A stretch of DNA of 64,000 nucleotides from Syntrophus gentianae (GCF_900109885.1 NZ_FOBS01000010.1:1-64000); one strand, 5' to 3'; shown: positions 51,601 to 60,637, counted from the first letter of the stretch. Numbers and translations are program-made. Notes: generated from the letters alone by a model not told the origin.

Positions 51601-53121
51601 TTATTTTGCTGGCTTTGTTGAAAGCAAGGCAATGGTTTTGTTGTCGTCGGTAAAATATTCTTTGGCCACTCTCACGATATCATCCTGCGTGATCTTATCG
51701 ATGATTTTCAGATGTTCCACGATGTAGCGATAGTCTCCAGCCGTAGTTTCAAAATAGGAGAGCATACTGGCCAACTCGGCATTGGAATCGAGACTGCGAA
51801 TAAAGGCTGCCTTGATTGTGTTCTTTACTTTATCCAATTCCCGTGCGGAAACCGGTTCGTTCTTAAGTCTTTCCAGCTCACGCATCAGGGCTGCTTCCAG
51901 CTCGGCCAGGGTATGAGGATGGCGGGGCGTGGCATAAATTGTAAAAAGATTGGGATAGCGTGTCCCCGGCATGCCGCTTGAAGAACTCACACTTTCCGCA
52001 AACGTCGTTTCTTCCACCAGGACTTTGTATAGACGGGAAGTCCTCCCGTCCGTCAGCAGGGTCTGGATCACATCAAAGACATAATCGTCGTATGCCGGAA
52101 GGGAAGGCTTATGATACCCGATAATCAGTCGCGGATTGGCGTCGAAGGATACCGTAATTCTTCGTTCTCCCAATTGCGGAGGCTCTTCCGTAATAAGAGA
52201 CACGGGGTCCCTGGCGGAAGGAATCGGCCCGAAGTATTTCCTGATCATCCGTAAAACATTTTCATGTTCCACATTGCCGACAATGGCAATGACGGTATTA
52301 TTTGGCGAGTGGTATTTTTTCAGGAAACGGTCCAGGTCATTCATATTCAAATAGCGCATGTCGTAGGGCCAACCGAGGATGGGTCGCCCATAAGGATGGG
52401 CGATAAAGGCTGCCGCGAGAAATTGTTCCAGGAGTGTCCCATCGGGGTCCGACTCGACTCTCTGTCTGCGCTCTTCCAGGATCACTTTCCGTTCGGTATA
52501 GAATTCTCGAAACACCGGCGCCATCATCCGTTCTGATTCAATCCTTGCCCAGAGTTCCACCTTGTTGGCAGGCAAACTGACCTGATATGTTGTGATATCC
52601 TGACCTGTTGAGGCATTCAAAGCCTCAGCGCCGTTTTCAGAATAAAGGCGGTCAATCTCATTGGAAAGGATAAGAGTGCGCTGTTTTTTTTCAAGTTCTT
52701 CCAACCTGTTTTGTAAATGTTTGATTTTTGAGGAATCCGTACGTTTCGCTTTCCTGCTCTCCTGGTCAAGGGCCTGTCCGGTCCGGGCGATTTCGTCGAG
52801 AACGAATTTCTCCTGGACATAATTTTTTGTGCCGATGGTCCGGGTTCCCTTGAAAAGCATATGTTCCAGAAAATGGGCTGTTCCCGTTTTTCCGCTTTCC
52901 TCATCGACGGCGCCCGATTTATGGCGGATATACAGGGAGACGGTCGGACTGAAATCCCGTTTCACAATCAAAATCTTCAGGCCGTTTTTCAGGGTATATT
53001 TTTTGACCTGCTTTTCCAGATCATAGGCAAAGGACGAAGCTGCAAGGAATGAAAAACCGGTCAGGAGTACCACGAAAAAAAGGAGACAGAAAAAAGAGAT
53101 TTTCTGGATTTTATTCTTCAT
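51601..53121 (-). CDS. M16 family zinc metallopeptidase, active subunit
   Basis: The 506-residue protein has a signal peptide (FFCLLFFVVLLTGFSFLAASS), so it is periplasmic. The zinc site is H83-x2-E86-H87 in TAHFLEHMLFKGTRTIGT, with the distal glutamate in VILEERRQR. Compared with short M16 proteins there is an inserted charged helical stretch (residues about 110-150, rich in Lys/Arg/Glu) before the NASTGQDITTY block. It forms a two-gene unit with the inactive partner downstream. Its start overlaps the stop of a 75-residue membrane protein gene by 4 bp. Confidence 0.92.
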   Translation of the reverse strand: MKNKIQKISFFCLLFFVVLLTGFSFLAASSFAYDLEKQVKKYTLKNGLKILIVKRDFSPTVSLYIRHKSGAVDEESGKTGTAHFLEHMLFKGTRTIGTKNYVQEKFVLDEIARTGQALDQESRKAKRTDSSKIKHLQNRLEELEKKQRTLILSNEIDRLYSENGAEALNASTGQDITTYQVSLPANKVELWARIESERMMAPVFREFYTERKVILEERRQRVESDPDGTLLEQFLAAAFIAHPYGRPILGWPYDMRYLNMNDLDRFLKKYHSPNNTVIAIVGNVEHENVLRMIRKYFGPIPSARDPVSLITEEPPQLGERRITVSFDANPRLIIGYHKPSLPAYDDYVFDVIQTLLTDGRTSRLYKVLVEETTFAESVSSSSGMPGTRYPNLFTIYATPRHPHTLAELEAALMRELERLKNEPVSARELDKVKNTIKAAFIRSLDSNAELASMLSYFETTAGDYRYIVEHLKIIDKITQDDIVRVAKEYFTDDNKTIALLSTKPAK

Positions 53122-53345
53122 AGGGGTTTGAGTCTCTTGTTTTTGATAAAGGTAAAGATGCGAAAAAACGAAAATAATAAGCCGGAAAGGCTGATCAGGA
53201 TCATGAGATTTGATGAAAAGAAGTATACGATGAACATGTGTGGATTTGTCAAGGAATACGCATTCATGAGGTCATCTATCCCCAAAAAGAGAAAGAGAAG
53301 AGAAGCGCAACCGATGCCCACTGTTTTCAGCCAATAGATCAGCAT
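53118..53345 (-). CDS. small membrane protein (75 aa)
   Basis: I do not recognise a family. Two hydrophobic segments are clear: TVGIGCASLLFLFLGIDDL near residue 8 and FIVYFFSSNLMILISLSGLL near residue 38. A basic tail (FIKNKRLKPL) follows, which suggests an N-out/C-in hairpin. The stop overlaps the M16 start by 4 bp, so it is translated together with that exported peptidase. AAGGAG stands about 12 nt before the ATG. The ATG also overlaps the TGA of the broken frame described at 53346-53520. A membrane accessory for the M16 pair is possible. Confidence 0.6.
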   Translation of the reverse strand: MLIYWLKTVGIGCASLLFLFLGIDDLMNAYSLTNPHMFIVYFFSSNLMILISLSGLLFSFFRIFTFIKNKRLKPL

Positions 53346-53520
53346 GCGGACAGCATCTCCTTAAAAGACTGTAAACTATGATGTTCCCCAAAATTCATGA
53401 GTATTTTGGTTTCTCCAGCCTCGATTAAAAATTCAAATTTCTTAGATCTTATCTGTGATCTTCTTCAAGAGCAACAGGAAAATCAAGCACAAAAGGCTGT
53501 ATGGCTTCGTTGAGCCATCC
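53346..53520 (-). pseudogene. apparently decayed coding remnant after the radical SAM gene
   Basis: On the minus strand the radical SAM frame, read past its TAA, continues 23 codons in a protein-like way (GWLNEAIQPFVLDFPVALEE then DHR) to another TAA. A shifted frame then gives SKKFEFLIEAGETKIL followed by MNFGEHHSLQSFKEMLSAC, ending in a TGA that overlaps the ATG of the 75-residue gene. Both pieces look like real protein, but no start codon joins them. I read this as a gene broken by a stop and a frameshift, or as a small coupled leader (the last 19 codons). I cannot name the parent family. Confidence 0.4.
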
Positions 53521-54900
53521 TTAAGGCCGAATGTGCGCCGAAGCTGTTTCCCCGCGGGCCTTGATCAAGGATTTCAGTTTCCGGTAGTCCTCGTATGTAA
53601 AGGATTCATGCCGACAGGGCAAAAGGGTGTTATTATGATACAAGGGCTCGTTGGCAAGGTCGTAAGGCGAGGTTTGAACGGAACGATCCCATAACCCGGT
53701 ACCCGGAATCGGTGAAAATTCCGCCAGAACCGGTTTGGCGCCGAAAGAAAGAACAAAACGGATGCTTTCCTCCACTTCCTGTGCGCTCTGTCCCGGAAGA
53801 CCGCAGAGAAGATACAATCCGATATCGGCAGGCTCGTATCCGGCTTGTTTAAGACAGGAAATGGCTTTGTTCAGGTGTTCGTTCGTAACTTTCCCCCCTG
53901 TTCTTACCTGTTGGTCGGAATTTGAAGTTTCAAAACCGAAACGCAAGGTCCGGAACCCGGAGCGGATCATCAGCCTGCTGATCTTCTCATCCATGCTTCG
54001 CAGGTGCAGGCCATTTGGACAATGGAACTGACAGGATAAATCCCTGCGGATTATTTCCTCCATCAGGGGGATCGCCATTTCTTCCGGATTCATGAGGAAG
54101 GCATCATCATAAAAGGAAAAGTGCGAAATCCCAAACTGGCGATTCCAGAACGCGATTTCGTCGGCAACCAGCTCCGGAGAGCGTCGGCGAAAACTGCTGT
54201 TCAGGAGATGTGAAGCGCAGTAGATGCAGCGGAAGGGGCATCCCCGCGAAGTCATGATGGGGACCTGCTCTTTGTAGGGCAGTAAGTCAAAGGCAGGGTA
54301 GGGAAGAGAATCCAGGTTCGTTGGATCAGGAAGATATTGTATTTCCAGTTGAAGCACTTCTTCCATAATGAACCGGAGATGCCGTTCTCCTTCTCCGGGT
54401 AGGATAAAATCCGCGCCTGAAAGTCGAGCGTGATCCGGGCAAAGGGTTACATAGTTTCCCCCCAGAAGGATCGGAACGTCAGGAAATATTTCCCGGACAA
54501 CCGTGATGGCGTCGAACACGCCGGGATACCAGTATGTCATCATGGAAGTAACCAGAACAATGTCCGGAGGAGCACAATCGTGCAACTCCTGCCTGAACAG
54601 TCGGGGAGGAATGCCATAACGGTGGTAGTTGCGGGGGATGCCCTGCAAAGGTTCCGGTTTGGAAAGGATCTCCTTCGGATATTGCCCCTGTCCGGAACTT
54701 TTCCGTCGTGGCTTCTTAATCCCTTTATCTTCCGTCAGTCCAGGGTGAAGGGGGTTCAGACAATCGATCAATTGGACGTTTACGGAGTTTTTCCGAAGGA
54801 TGCCGGCCAGGTACAAAAGCCCCAGGGGCTTGCTCCAGAAGTCGTAAGCCGCAAAGTCGTAGATCCAGGGATTGATCAGCAGGACATTGGCGTTCCTCAT
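53521..54900 (-). CDS. radical SAM protein with B12-binding-like N-terminal domain
   Basis: The 459-residue protein has an N-terminal cobalamin-binding-like Rossmann region (NVLLINPWIYDF, GLLYLAGILRKNSVNVQLIDCL, VPILLGGNYVTLCPDHARL). A radical SAM barrel follows with C-x3-C-x2-C in SRGCPFRCIYCASHLL near residue 225, and FYDDAFLMN and LRFGFETSN after that. The class is often annotated as methyltransferase or methylthiotransferase-like, with unknown substrates. The B12 His motif (DxHxxG) is not evident, so cobalamin binding is uncertain. AGGAA precedes the ATG. The frame after the stop looks coding, so the protein may once have been longer. Confidence 0.82.
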   Translation of the reverse strand: MRNANVLLINPWIYDFAAYDFWSKPLGLLYLAGILRKNSVNVQLIDCLNPLHPGLTEDKGIKKPRRKSSGQGQYPKEILSKPEPLQGIPRNYHRYGIPPRLFRQELHDCAPPDIVLVTSMMTYWYPGVFDAITVVREIFPDVPILLGGNYVTLCPDHARLSGADFILPGEGERHLRFIMEEVLQLEIQYLPDPTNLDSLPYPAFDLLPYKEQVPIMTSRGCPFRCIYCASHLLNSSFRRRSPELVADEIAFWNRQFGISHFSFYDDAFLMNPEEMAIPLMEEIIRRDLSCQFHCPNGLHLRSMDEKISRLMIRSGFRTLRFGFETSNSDQQVRTGGKVTNEHLNKAISCLKQAGYEPADIGLYLLCGLPGQSAQEVEESIRFVLSFGAKPVLAEFSPIPGTGLWDRSVQTSPYDLANEPLYHNNTLLPCRHESFTYEDYRKLKSLIKARGETASAHIRP

Positions 54901-55078
54901 GATTCTGTTCCTGGATGTAAACTCTCGGAAATAGCGTTTTTATTTTTCATATCGAACTTTTTTCCTTAACAAGGGGGTGAAGCTATCATATTTTTAAGAG
55001 GGAGAAAATGTATTTTGAATCAAGATGCAATTCATCTGTTGAACGACCATCCATTTGTACTGCATAGTGATTAATTTC

Positions 55079-55107
55079 TTGAACTTGCTTGATAGAACTG
55101 CTATAGT
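55079..55107 (+). promoter_or_regulatory. promoter of coaBC
   Basis: TTGAAC and TATAGT are 17 bp apart. The coaBC ATG lies 54 bp downstream with AGAGGA in front. Confidence 0.55.
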
Positions 55108-55160
55108 CGGCAACAATAAATATTTGTAATTACTAATACTTATTAGAGGACAGTCATAAT

Positions 55161-56432
55161 ATGCTGAAGGACAGAAAAATAGTTCTGGGAATAACAGGGG
55201 GGATTGCGGCGTACAAGGCGGCGGAGCTGACTCGACAGCTGGTGAAAGAAGGAGCGAAAGTCAAGGTCATCATGACTCGCCATGCAGCGGAGTTCATCAC
55301 CCCGCTGACCATGCAGACCCTTTCGGGAAGTCCCGTCTTCCTGGATATGTTTGCAACAATCAAAGATTTCGAAATCGCTCACATCGCTCTTGCCGATTAT
55401 GCGGATCTGCTGGTCATCGTTCCCGCAACGGCGAATGTGATCGGTAAGATCGCCTCCGGTATTGCCGATGACCTGCTGACGACGACCGTCATGGCCACAA
55501 GGGCCCCGATCCTGATCTGTCCGGCCATGAATGTCAAGATGTTCGAAAACGCCATTGCCCAGGAAAATATTCAGAAACTGGCCGAACATGGCTTTCATGT
55601 CCTGGAACCTGCTGCCGGTGAATTGGCCTGTGGCACATCAGGGAAGGGGAGACTTCCCGAGGTGCCGGAAATCCAAGAGGAGATAGAAACCCTCTTGACA
55701 GAAAAAGATCTGGCAGAGGAGCACCTCCTGGTAACGGCGGGCCCGACCCGGGAGCCTTTTGATCCCGTTCGCTTCATCACCAATTATTCTTCCGGAAAAA
55801 TGGGTTATGCCATCGCAACGATGGCCCGGCGAAGGGGGGCAACGGTGACCCTGATCAGTGGTCCAACCCAACTGCCCGTCCCTTCCGGAGTTCGTTTCCT
55901 GAGTGTCTCTTCCGCCCGGGAAATGCGGGATGCCGTGATGACTACTCTTCCGGAAGCCACGGTGGTGATCAAGGCGGCTGCGGTGGCCGATTACCGGCCG
56001 GCGGTTCGACAAGAACAGAAGATGAAGAAGAAAGATGAAGATTTGACCCTGAAGCTGGAAAGAAATCCCGATATCATTCAGGAAATCGGAAAGCAGAAAG
56101 AGAATCGGATACTGGTCGGCTTTGCCATGGAATCCGAGCATCTCGTAGAACACGCCATCGGAAAGATGGTGGCCAAGAACATGGATTTCATCGTGGCCAA
56201 CGATGTGACGAAACAGGGCGCCGGGTTTCAGGGCGATACCAACATCATCACCATCCTCGATCGGGAGGGTGAGATGGAGGAACTGCCACTGATGGACAAG
56301 ATGGCGGCAGCCGGCATCATTCTGGACAAAGTTCGAGAGATTCGCGATACCCGGCGTAATCATCCCGGGCAAGAGCAGGACCCCTTTTCGTCTGCCTGGA
56401 AGACCGTCGGCGAAAAAAACAAACTTCAATAG
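55161..56432 (+). CDS. coaBC: bifunctional phosphopantothenoylcysteine decarboxylase / phosphopantothenate-cysteine ligase
   Basis: The 423-residue fusion performs two steps of coenzyme A synthesis. The N-terminal FMN-dependent decarboxylase (CoaC) has the catalytic His region FEIAHIALADYADLLVIVPAT, the PAMNVKMFENA motif and the active-site Cys in GELACGTSGKGRL. The C-terminal ligase (CoaB) begins near residue 190 with VTAGPTREPFDPVRFITNYSSGKMG and includes KAAAVADYRP and MDFIVANDV. Length and order are standard. It leads a plus-strand run with the uracil-DNA glycosylase gene 15 bp behind. Confidence 0.95.
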   Translation: MLKDRKIVLGITGGIAAYKAAELTRQLVKEGAKVKVIMTRHAAEFITPLTMQTLSGSPVFLDMFATIKDFEIAHIALADYADLLVIVPATANVIGKIASGIADDLLTTTVMATRAPILICPAMNVKMFENAIAQENIQKLAEHGFHVLEPAAGELACGTSGKGRLPEVPEIQEEIETLLTEKDLAEEHLLVTAGPTREPFDPVRFITNYSSGKMGYAIATMARRRGATVTLISGPTQLPVPSGVRFLSVSSAREMRDAVMTTLPEATVVIKAAAVADYRPAVRQEQKMKKKDEDLTLKLERNPDIIQEIGKQKENRILVGFAMESEHLVEHAIGKMVAKNMDFIVANDVTKQGAGFQGDTNIITILDREGEMEELPLMDKMAAAGIILDKVREIRDTRRNHPGQEQDPFSSAWKTVGEKNKLQ

Positions 56433-56447
56433 GATATTCTTTGGAGA

Positions 56448-57230
56448 ATGGAATCAGATCGTTTGAGGGAAGAACTATTCGCATTGGTCCGTTCCTTGAG
56501 GAGCAGGGTTGAACTCGATCGGGAACTGCATCATCCTTTGTCCTGGCTGGTTATCGGGAAAGAAATAAAAGCACCGCTCCCGAAAGAGCATGCCTTGCGG
56601 AAGACAGACAAAGAGAAGGTTCCGGATTCGACAATGATGACGGTGGGAACAAACCGGACGGAGAAACCTTTAGAAGAAATATACCGGGCCATGGAGCACT
56701 GTTCTCTCTGTTCCCTGGGGACGACAAGGAAGAACCTCGTCTTCGGTGAAGGAAATCCCGCTGCTGCACTGGTATTCGTGGGGGAAGCGCCCGGTGCGGA
56801 CGAAGACCTTCAGGGAAGGCCCTTTGTCGGTCGAGCCGGCCAGCTTCTGACCAAGATTATCGGCGCCATGGGACTGAAAAGGGAGGATGTCTATATCTGC
56901 AATATCCTGAAGTGCCGGCCGCCGGGGAACCGCAATCCCCTGCCGGAAGAAATCGAGGTCTGCGAACCTCATCTGATAGAACAACTGAAGGCCATTCGTC
57001 CTCGAATCATCTGCGCCTTGGGAACTTTTGCGGCCCAGACCCTGCTGAAGAAGAAAGGGATTCCCATCACCGTGCTTCGCGGGCGGTTTCACGATTATCA
57101 TGGGATTCCGTTGATGCCGACCTATCATCCCGCCTATCTTTTGAGAAATCCGGCAGCGAAAAAGCAGGTATGGGAAGATGTGCAACAGATCATGAAAGTT
57201 CTGGCTGAGGAGGAATCAGGTGAAATCTAA
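56448..57230 (+). CDS. uracil-DNA glycosylase, family 4 (iron-sulfur type)
   Basis: The 260-residue enzyme removes uracil from DNA. After a poorly conserved 75-residue N-terminal part, the family 4 core has cluster cysteines HCSLCSLG, motif A FVGEAPGADEDLQGRPFVGRAGQLL, then YICNILKCRPPGNRNPLPEE, and a later cysteine in IICALGTFAAQ. Motif B is MPTYHPAYLLRNP. Four cysteines fit one [4Fe-4S] cluster. The nfeD start lies within its last codons (11-bp overlap), so the two are translationally coupled. Confidence 0.92.
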   Translation: MESDRLREELFALVRSLRSRVELDRELHHPLSWLVIGKEIKAPLPKEHALRKTDKEKVPDSTMMTVGTNRTEKPLEEIYRAMEHCSLCSLGTTRKNLVFGEGNPAAALVFVGEAPGADEDLQGRPFVGRAGQLLTKIIGAMGLKREDVYICNILKCRPPGNRNPLPEEIEVCEPHLIEQLKAIRPRIICALGTFAAQTLLKKKGIPITVLRGRFHDYHGIPLMPTYHPAYLLRNPAAKKQVWEDVQQIMKVLAEEESGEI

Positions 57231-58515
57231 AATAGGGCTTTCTCTGATCCTTTGCCTCATCCTTGTGACAACGGTTTCTGCATCCGCCGGGGAGCGGCAG
57301 CCGGTTTATGATGTCATCCGGATCAATGCCGCGATTACACCGCCCGTGGCCGATTATATTCTACAGAGCCTTGATCGTGCGGCAAAGTCCCGGTCCGATG
57401 GCCTTGTGATTCTACTGGATACCCCCGGAGGACTTGATCTGGCGATGCGGGACATCGTGAAAGGGATTCTGGGAGCGCCTCTTCCCGTGATTGTCTACGT
57501 CTCCCCATCGGGAGCAAGGGCGGCTTCAGCGGGGATGATCATTACGCTGGCGGCCCATGTGGCGGCCATGGCGCCGGGAACCAATATCGGTGCGGCGCAT
57601 CCTGTAGGGCTTGGGATCGGGGGCGGCGGCGACAAGGTCATGATGGAAAAAGTGGAAAACGATGCCGTTGCTTACGCGATCAGCATCGCAAAGCAGAAGG
57701 GAAGAAATGAAGAATGGGCGGAAAGGGCGGTCCGCAAGAGCGAATCCATCCCTGCCGATCAGGCCCTGTCGATGCGGGTCGTGGATTTTGTTTCCCAGGA
57801 CCTCCATACGCTTTTTGAACAACTTGATGAACGGGAAGTCCAGGTTCAAGAGAGCAAGCGGATTTTGAAGACCAAAGGGGCCATTCTCCGGGACATTTCG
57901 ATGAGCCCTCGAGAAAAGATCCTGACCATCCTGAGCGATCCCAATATCGCCTATATTCTCTTTCTGCTTGGGCTGGCCGGCCTTTATTTCGAACTTGCCC
58001 ACCCCGGAGTGATCCTTCCCGGCGTGATCGGCGGCATCTCCCTGATTATGTCTTTCTTTGCCATGCAGACCCTGCCGGTCAATTATGCGGGTATTGCCCT
58101 GATCCTTTTCGCCCTGATCCTGTTTATCGCCGAAATAAAAATCATCAGCCACGGTTTGCTCACCATTGGTGGCGTTATTTCCCTGTTCCTTGGGTCGCTG
58201 CTGCTCTTTGATTCGCCGGAACCGGCGCTTCGGGTGTCCTTGAAGGTCATGATCCCGACCCTGATCATTGTTTCCGCCTTTTTTGTCTTCATCGTCAGTC
58301 TGGTGGTTAAGGCCCAGATGCGGAAAAAGCATACGGGGCCTGACGATTTGATCGGTGCAGAGGGAATTGCCGTAACGGATATCAACGAAGACCAGGGAAA
58401 AACCTTTCTCCGGGGCGAATACTGGGATTCCTGGAGTGAGTCCCCGGTGGCAAAGGGAAAGAAAGTCCGAGTAAACGGTGTCAAGGGAATGAAAATACAA
58501 GTAACGCAAAAATAA
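57220..58515 (+). CDS. NfeD-like membrane serine protease (long form)
   Basis: The 431-residue protein starts with a signal peptide (LSLILCLILVTTVSASAG), followed by a ClpP-like protease domain. The likely Ser nucleophile is in VSPSGARAASAGMIITLAAH, and a Lys in the RKSESIPADQAL region can complete the Ser-Lys dyad. Four to five transmembrane helices follow near 250-370, and the C-terminal OB-fold NfeD domain ends the protein (GAEGIAVTDI and VRVNGVKGMKIQV). The GTG 57220 start has GGAGGA upstream. Archaeal homologues cut stomatin C-termini, and a slipin gene follows here after 24 bp. Confidence 0.92.
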   Translation: MKSKIGLSLILCLILVTTVSASAGERQPVYDVIRINAAITPPVADYILQSLDRAAKSRSDGLVILLDTPGGLDLAMRDIVKGILGAPLPVIVYVSPSGARAASAGMIITLAAHVAAMAPGTNIGAAHPVGLGIGGGGDKVMMEKVENDAVAYAISIAKQKGRNEEWAERAVRKSESIPADQALSMRVVDFVSQDLHTLFEQLDEREVQVQESKRILKTKGAILRDISMSPREKILTILSDPNIAYILFLLGLAGLYFELAHPGVILPGVIGGISLIMSFFAMQTLPVNYAGIALILFALILFIAEIKIISHGLLTIGGVISLFLGSLLLFDSPEPALRVSLKVMIPTLIIVSAFFVFIVSLVVKAQMRKKHTGPDDLIGAEGIAVTDINEDQGKTFLRGEYWDSWSESPVAKGKKVRVNGVKGMKIQVTQK

Positions 58516-58539
58516 CCACATCAAAGGGGAGGATGGATT

Positions 58540-59289
58540 ATGTATGTGCCTATTGTTCTTGTCGTTCTGGTGGTCATGTTTCTGGCATCGGCCATTCGTG
58601 TTCTCAACGAATATGAACGGGGTGTCATCTTTCGACTGGGACGGATTCTCGACGTCAAGGGTCCGGGTCTCATTATTCTCATCCCCGTCATTGACCGGAT
58701 GATCAAGGTTGACATGCGGACCATCACCATGGATGTGCCGCCGCAGGACGTTATTACGCGCGACAATGTTTCGATCAAGGTGAATGCCGTCGTTTACTTC
58801 CGGGTGATGGACGCCAACTCGGCAGTCATTCAGGTGGAGAATTTCCTCTACGCCACCTCGCAGCTCTCCCAGACCACACTCCGGAGTGTGTGCGGACAGT
58901 TTGAACTGGATGAAATCCTGTCGGAGAGAGAGAAGATCAATCTTCAGCTCCAGGAGATCCTGGATCGCAGTACGGACCCCTGGGGGATCAAGGTTTCTCA
59001 CGTGGAGGTGAAGCAGATCGATCTTCCCGAAGAGATGAAACGGGCCATTGCCAAGCAGGCGGAAGCGGAGCGGGAGCGCCGGGCCAAAGTCATCGCCGCA
59101 GATGGAGAATATCAGGCGGCTCAGAAACTGATCGAGGCGGCAGCCTTGATGAGTACCGAGCCGATCTCCGTCCAGCTTCGTTATCTGCAGACTCTCAATC
59201 AGATCGCTGCCGAACACAACTCGACAACGCTCTTTCCCATTCCCATTGATCTGTTCACGCCCTTTTTGAAAGGGAAGGACCCGAAATGA
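58540..59289 (+). CDS. slipin/stomatin family (SPFH domain) membrane protein
   Basis: The 249-residue protein has an N-terminal membrane helix ([18 protein letters not shown]) and the SPFH domain typical of slipins: [47 protein letters not shown] and [22 protein letters not shown] charged helical C-terminal part ([19 protein letters not shown]) follows. Slipins oligomerise in membrane microdomains. Pairing with NfeD is conserved in bacteria and archaea, suggesting a protease-substrate or protease-scaffold unit. GGGGAGGA precedes the ATG. Confidence 0.94.
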   Translation: MYVPIVLVVLVVMFLASAIRVLNEYERGVIFRLGRILDVKGPGLIILIPVIDRMIKVDMRTITMDVPPQDVITRDNVSIKVNAVVYFRVMDANSAVIQVENFLYATSQLSQTTLRSVCGQFELDEILSEREKINLQLQEILDRSTDPWGIKVSHVEVKQIDLPEEMKRAIAKQAEAERERRAKVIAADGEYQAAQKLIEAAALMSTEPISVQLRYLQTLNQIAAEHNSTTLFPIPIDLFTPFLKGKDPK

Positions 59290-59326
59290 GCGGAAGGAAA
59301 TCGTTAGACGTCAGGAAGAAATCGAA

Positions 59327-59632
59327 GTGAAAGAGAAGCGATCGATTTTGACCGGAGGTTTGGTTCTGGCTACCCTCGGCATCCTCCTTTTTCTGCAGCG
59401 GACAACGGCCTTCGGATTTGACCGGAGCTGGCCTATTTTCCTGATCGCAATTGGCGGCGGAATGCTGATGCAGAGGGCCCGTGATCTGGGTGGATGGATT
59501 GTCGGAGGCGTCGGGATCGGCTTTTTGCTCCTGCGCAACGGTCACCTTTCCCTGGGGCAGTTATCCGTCTATGCCTTGCCGGTCATCCTGGTGCTGGCAG
59601 GAGCGGCGATCATCTGGAAATCTTTTCGCTGA
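59327..59632 (+). CDS. small membrane protein, LiaI/DUF5668-like
   Basis: The 101-residue protein has three to four hydrophobic segments in the order seen in LiaI-LiaF-TM/DUF5668 domains. An ILTGGLVLATLGILLFL start, then FDRSWPIFLIAIGGGMLMQ with the conserved W-P, then WIVGGVGIGFLLL, and a final VILVLAGAAIIW. Such domains occur in cell-envelope stress proteins. The GTG 59327 start, with GGAAG nearby, is 37 bp after the slipin stop, so it probably belongs to the nfeD-slipin unit. Confidence 0.65.
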   Translation: MKEKRSILTGGLVLATLGILLFLQRTTAFGFDRSWPIFLIAIGGGMLMQRARDLGGWIVGGVGIGFLLLRNGHLSLGQLSVYALPVILVLAGAAIIWKSFR

Positions 59633-59660
59633 AAAAAAGTATCGGAACGGTGCATAAAGA

Positions 59661-60335
59661 ATGGTCATGAACAAGATCCTCATCCTCTGTGATTTTGACG
59701 GAACAACCTGCAGCAATGACATGGGCAATACGATCATGAACCGCTTTGCCAAGGGATGGCAGGAGATCGACCGCTCCTATTGCGCCAATATCATCGGTTC
59801 ACGGCTTGCCTATCTGCAGATACAGCCGTTATTTCATGGGACTGAAACGGAAATGGTCAAATATGCCTTGGAACATGAGAAACTCGATCCCCATTTCGGA
59901 TCATTTTATGAAAACTGCAGGGATAAAGGCATCGACCTGAAGATCGTATCCGACGGCCTGGACTTTTACATTTCATCCATCCTGACAAAGCATGGTCTGC
60001 AGGAAATTGAATTTTACGCCAACAGGATTGACTTTCAGGACGATGCCACTGTGTCTATAGAATTTCCCTCGCCTCGCAACGGCTGCGATTTATGTGGGAC
60101 GTGCAAGAGCACGATCCTCGATTCTCACCGGGAATCGTATGATACGATCATTTACGTCGGTGACAGTTATTCCGATGTATGTCCTTCGCAAAAAGCAGAT
60201 CTTGTCTTCGCCAAACCCATTCTTTCAGAGAAATGCCGGAAGAGAGGGAAAGCTTGCATCGATTATGAGAATTTCCGGAATGTCAGTGAATATTTGAGTA
60301 AAATGCTGGAGACTGGAGAATCCCGAAAGCGTTGA
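59661..60335 (+). CDS. HAD-superfamily phosphatase, MtnX-like
   Basis: The 224-residue phosphatase has motif I CDFDGTTCSNDMGN near residue 10, motif II IVSDGLD, a motif III Lys in CGTCKSTIL, and motif IV IIYVGDSYSDVCPSQKADLVFAK. The DFDGTT and SDG forms and the C-x2-C pair near residue 143 match the MtnX/PHOSPHO-like HAD-IB branch, which dephosphorylates an intermediate of methionine salvage or similar small substrates. No other salvage gene is adjacent, so the substrate is open. It follows the membrane protein gene by 28 bp. Confidence 0.78.
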   Translation: MVMNKILILCDFDGTTCSNDMGNTIMNRFAKGWQEIDRSYCANIIGSRLAYLQIQPLFHGTETEMVKYALEHEKLDPHFGSFYENCRDKGIDLKIVSDGLDFYISSILTKHGLQEIEFYANRIDFQDDATVSIEFPSPRNGCDLCGTCKSTILDSHRESYDTIIYVGDSYSDVCPSQKADLVFAKPILSEKCRKRGKACIDYENFRNVSEYLSKMLETGESRKR

Positions 60336-60637
60336 AGGCCGTCCATTACGGGGTTGACCGGTTTATACGAAAACTCGAAATTTCGGGAAATCCTCTGAAC
60401 CTATCCGCTATTAAAACCTGTAGAAGAATCCCTGTCAGAAGTTTAATCCTCCATTAATAATGCAGTGGTTTCGTAAATCCTTGCAACCATGGATTATACT
60501 ATTTTGACAAAAAAGCACCCCCTATAATTCTTCCGCATCACATGATTCCTGGCAGGAAACATGCAATATCATATAAAAAATTTGGAAATAATGGATGGCT
60601 TTGGAACAAATCTATTCCATAGGAGGGAAAAACCATA
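60336..60637. other. intergenic region upstream of the DUF3334-like gene
   Basis: No gene is visible in these 302 bp. The only signal I would defend is the sigma-54-like site at 60550-60565, listed separately. A TTGACA at 60504-60509 and TATAAT at 60523-60528 look good individually but are only 13 bp apart. Confidence 0.5.
60550..60565 (+). promoter_or_regulatory. candidate sigma-54 (RpoN) promoter
   Basis: TGGCAGGAAACATGCA compares with the consensus TGGCACG-N4-TTGCA. GG and GC are 10 bp apart as required, with mismatches at one base of the -24 half and one of the -12 half. The next start codon is 72 bp downstream. No activator site was identified. Confidence 0.45.

Noticed and set aside
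57526-59217. A 563-codon open frame on the minus strand
   Set aside because: It is the antisense shadow of nfeD and slipin. Composition is rich in Asp, His, Gln and Asn, with no domain and no ribosome binding site.
60504-60528. Sigma-70 promoter from TTGACA and TATAAT
   Set aside because: The boxes are near perfect but only 13 bp apart, too close for normal sigma-70 recognition.
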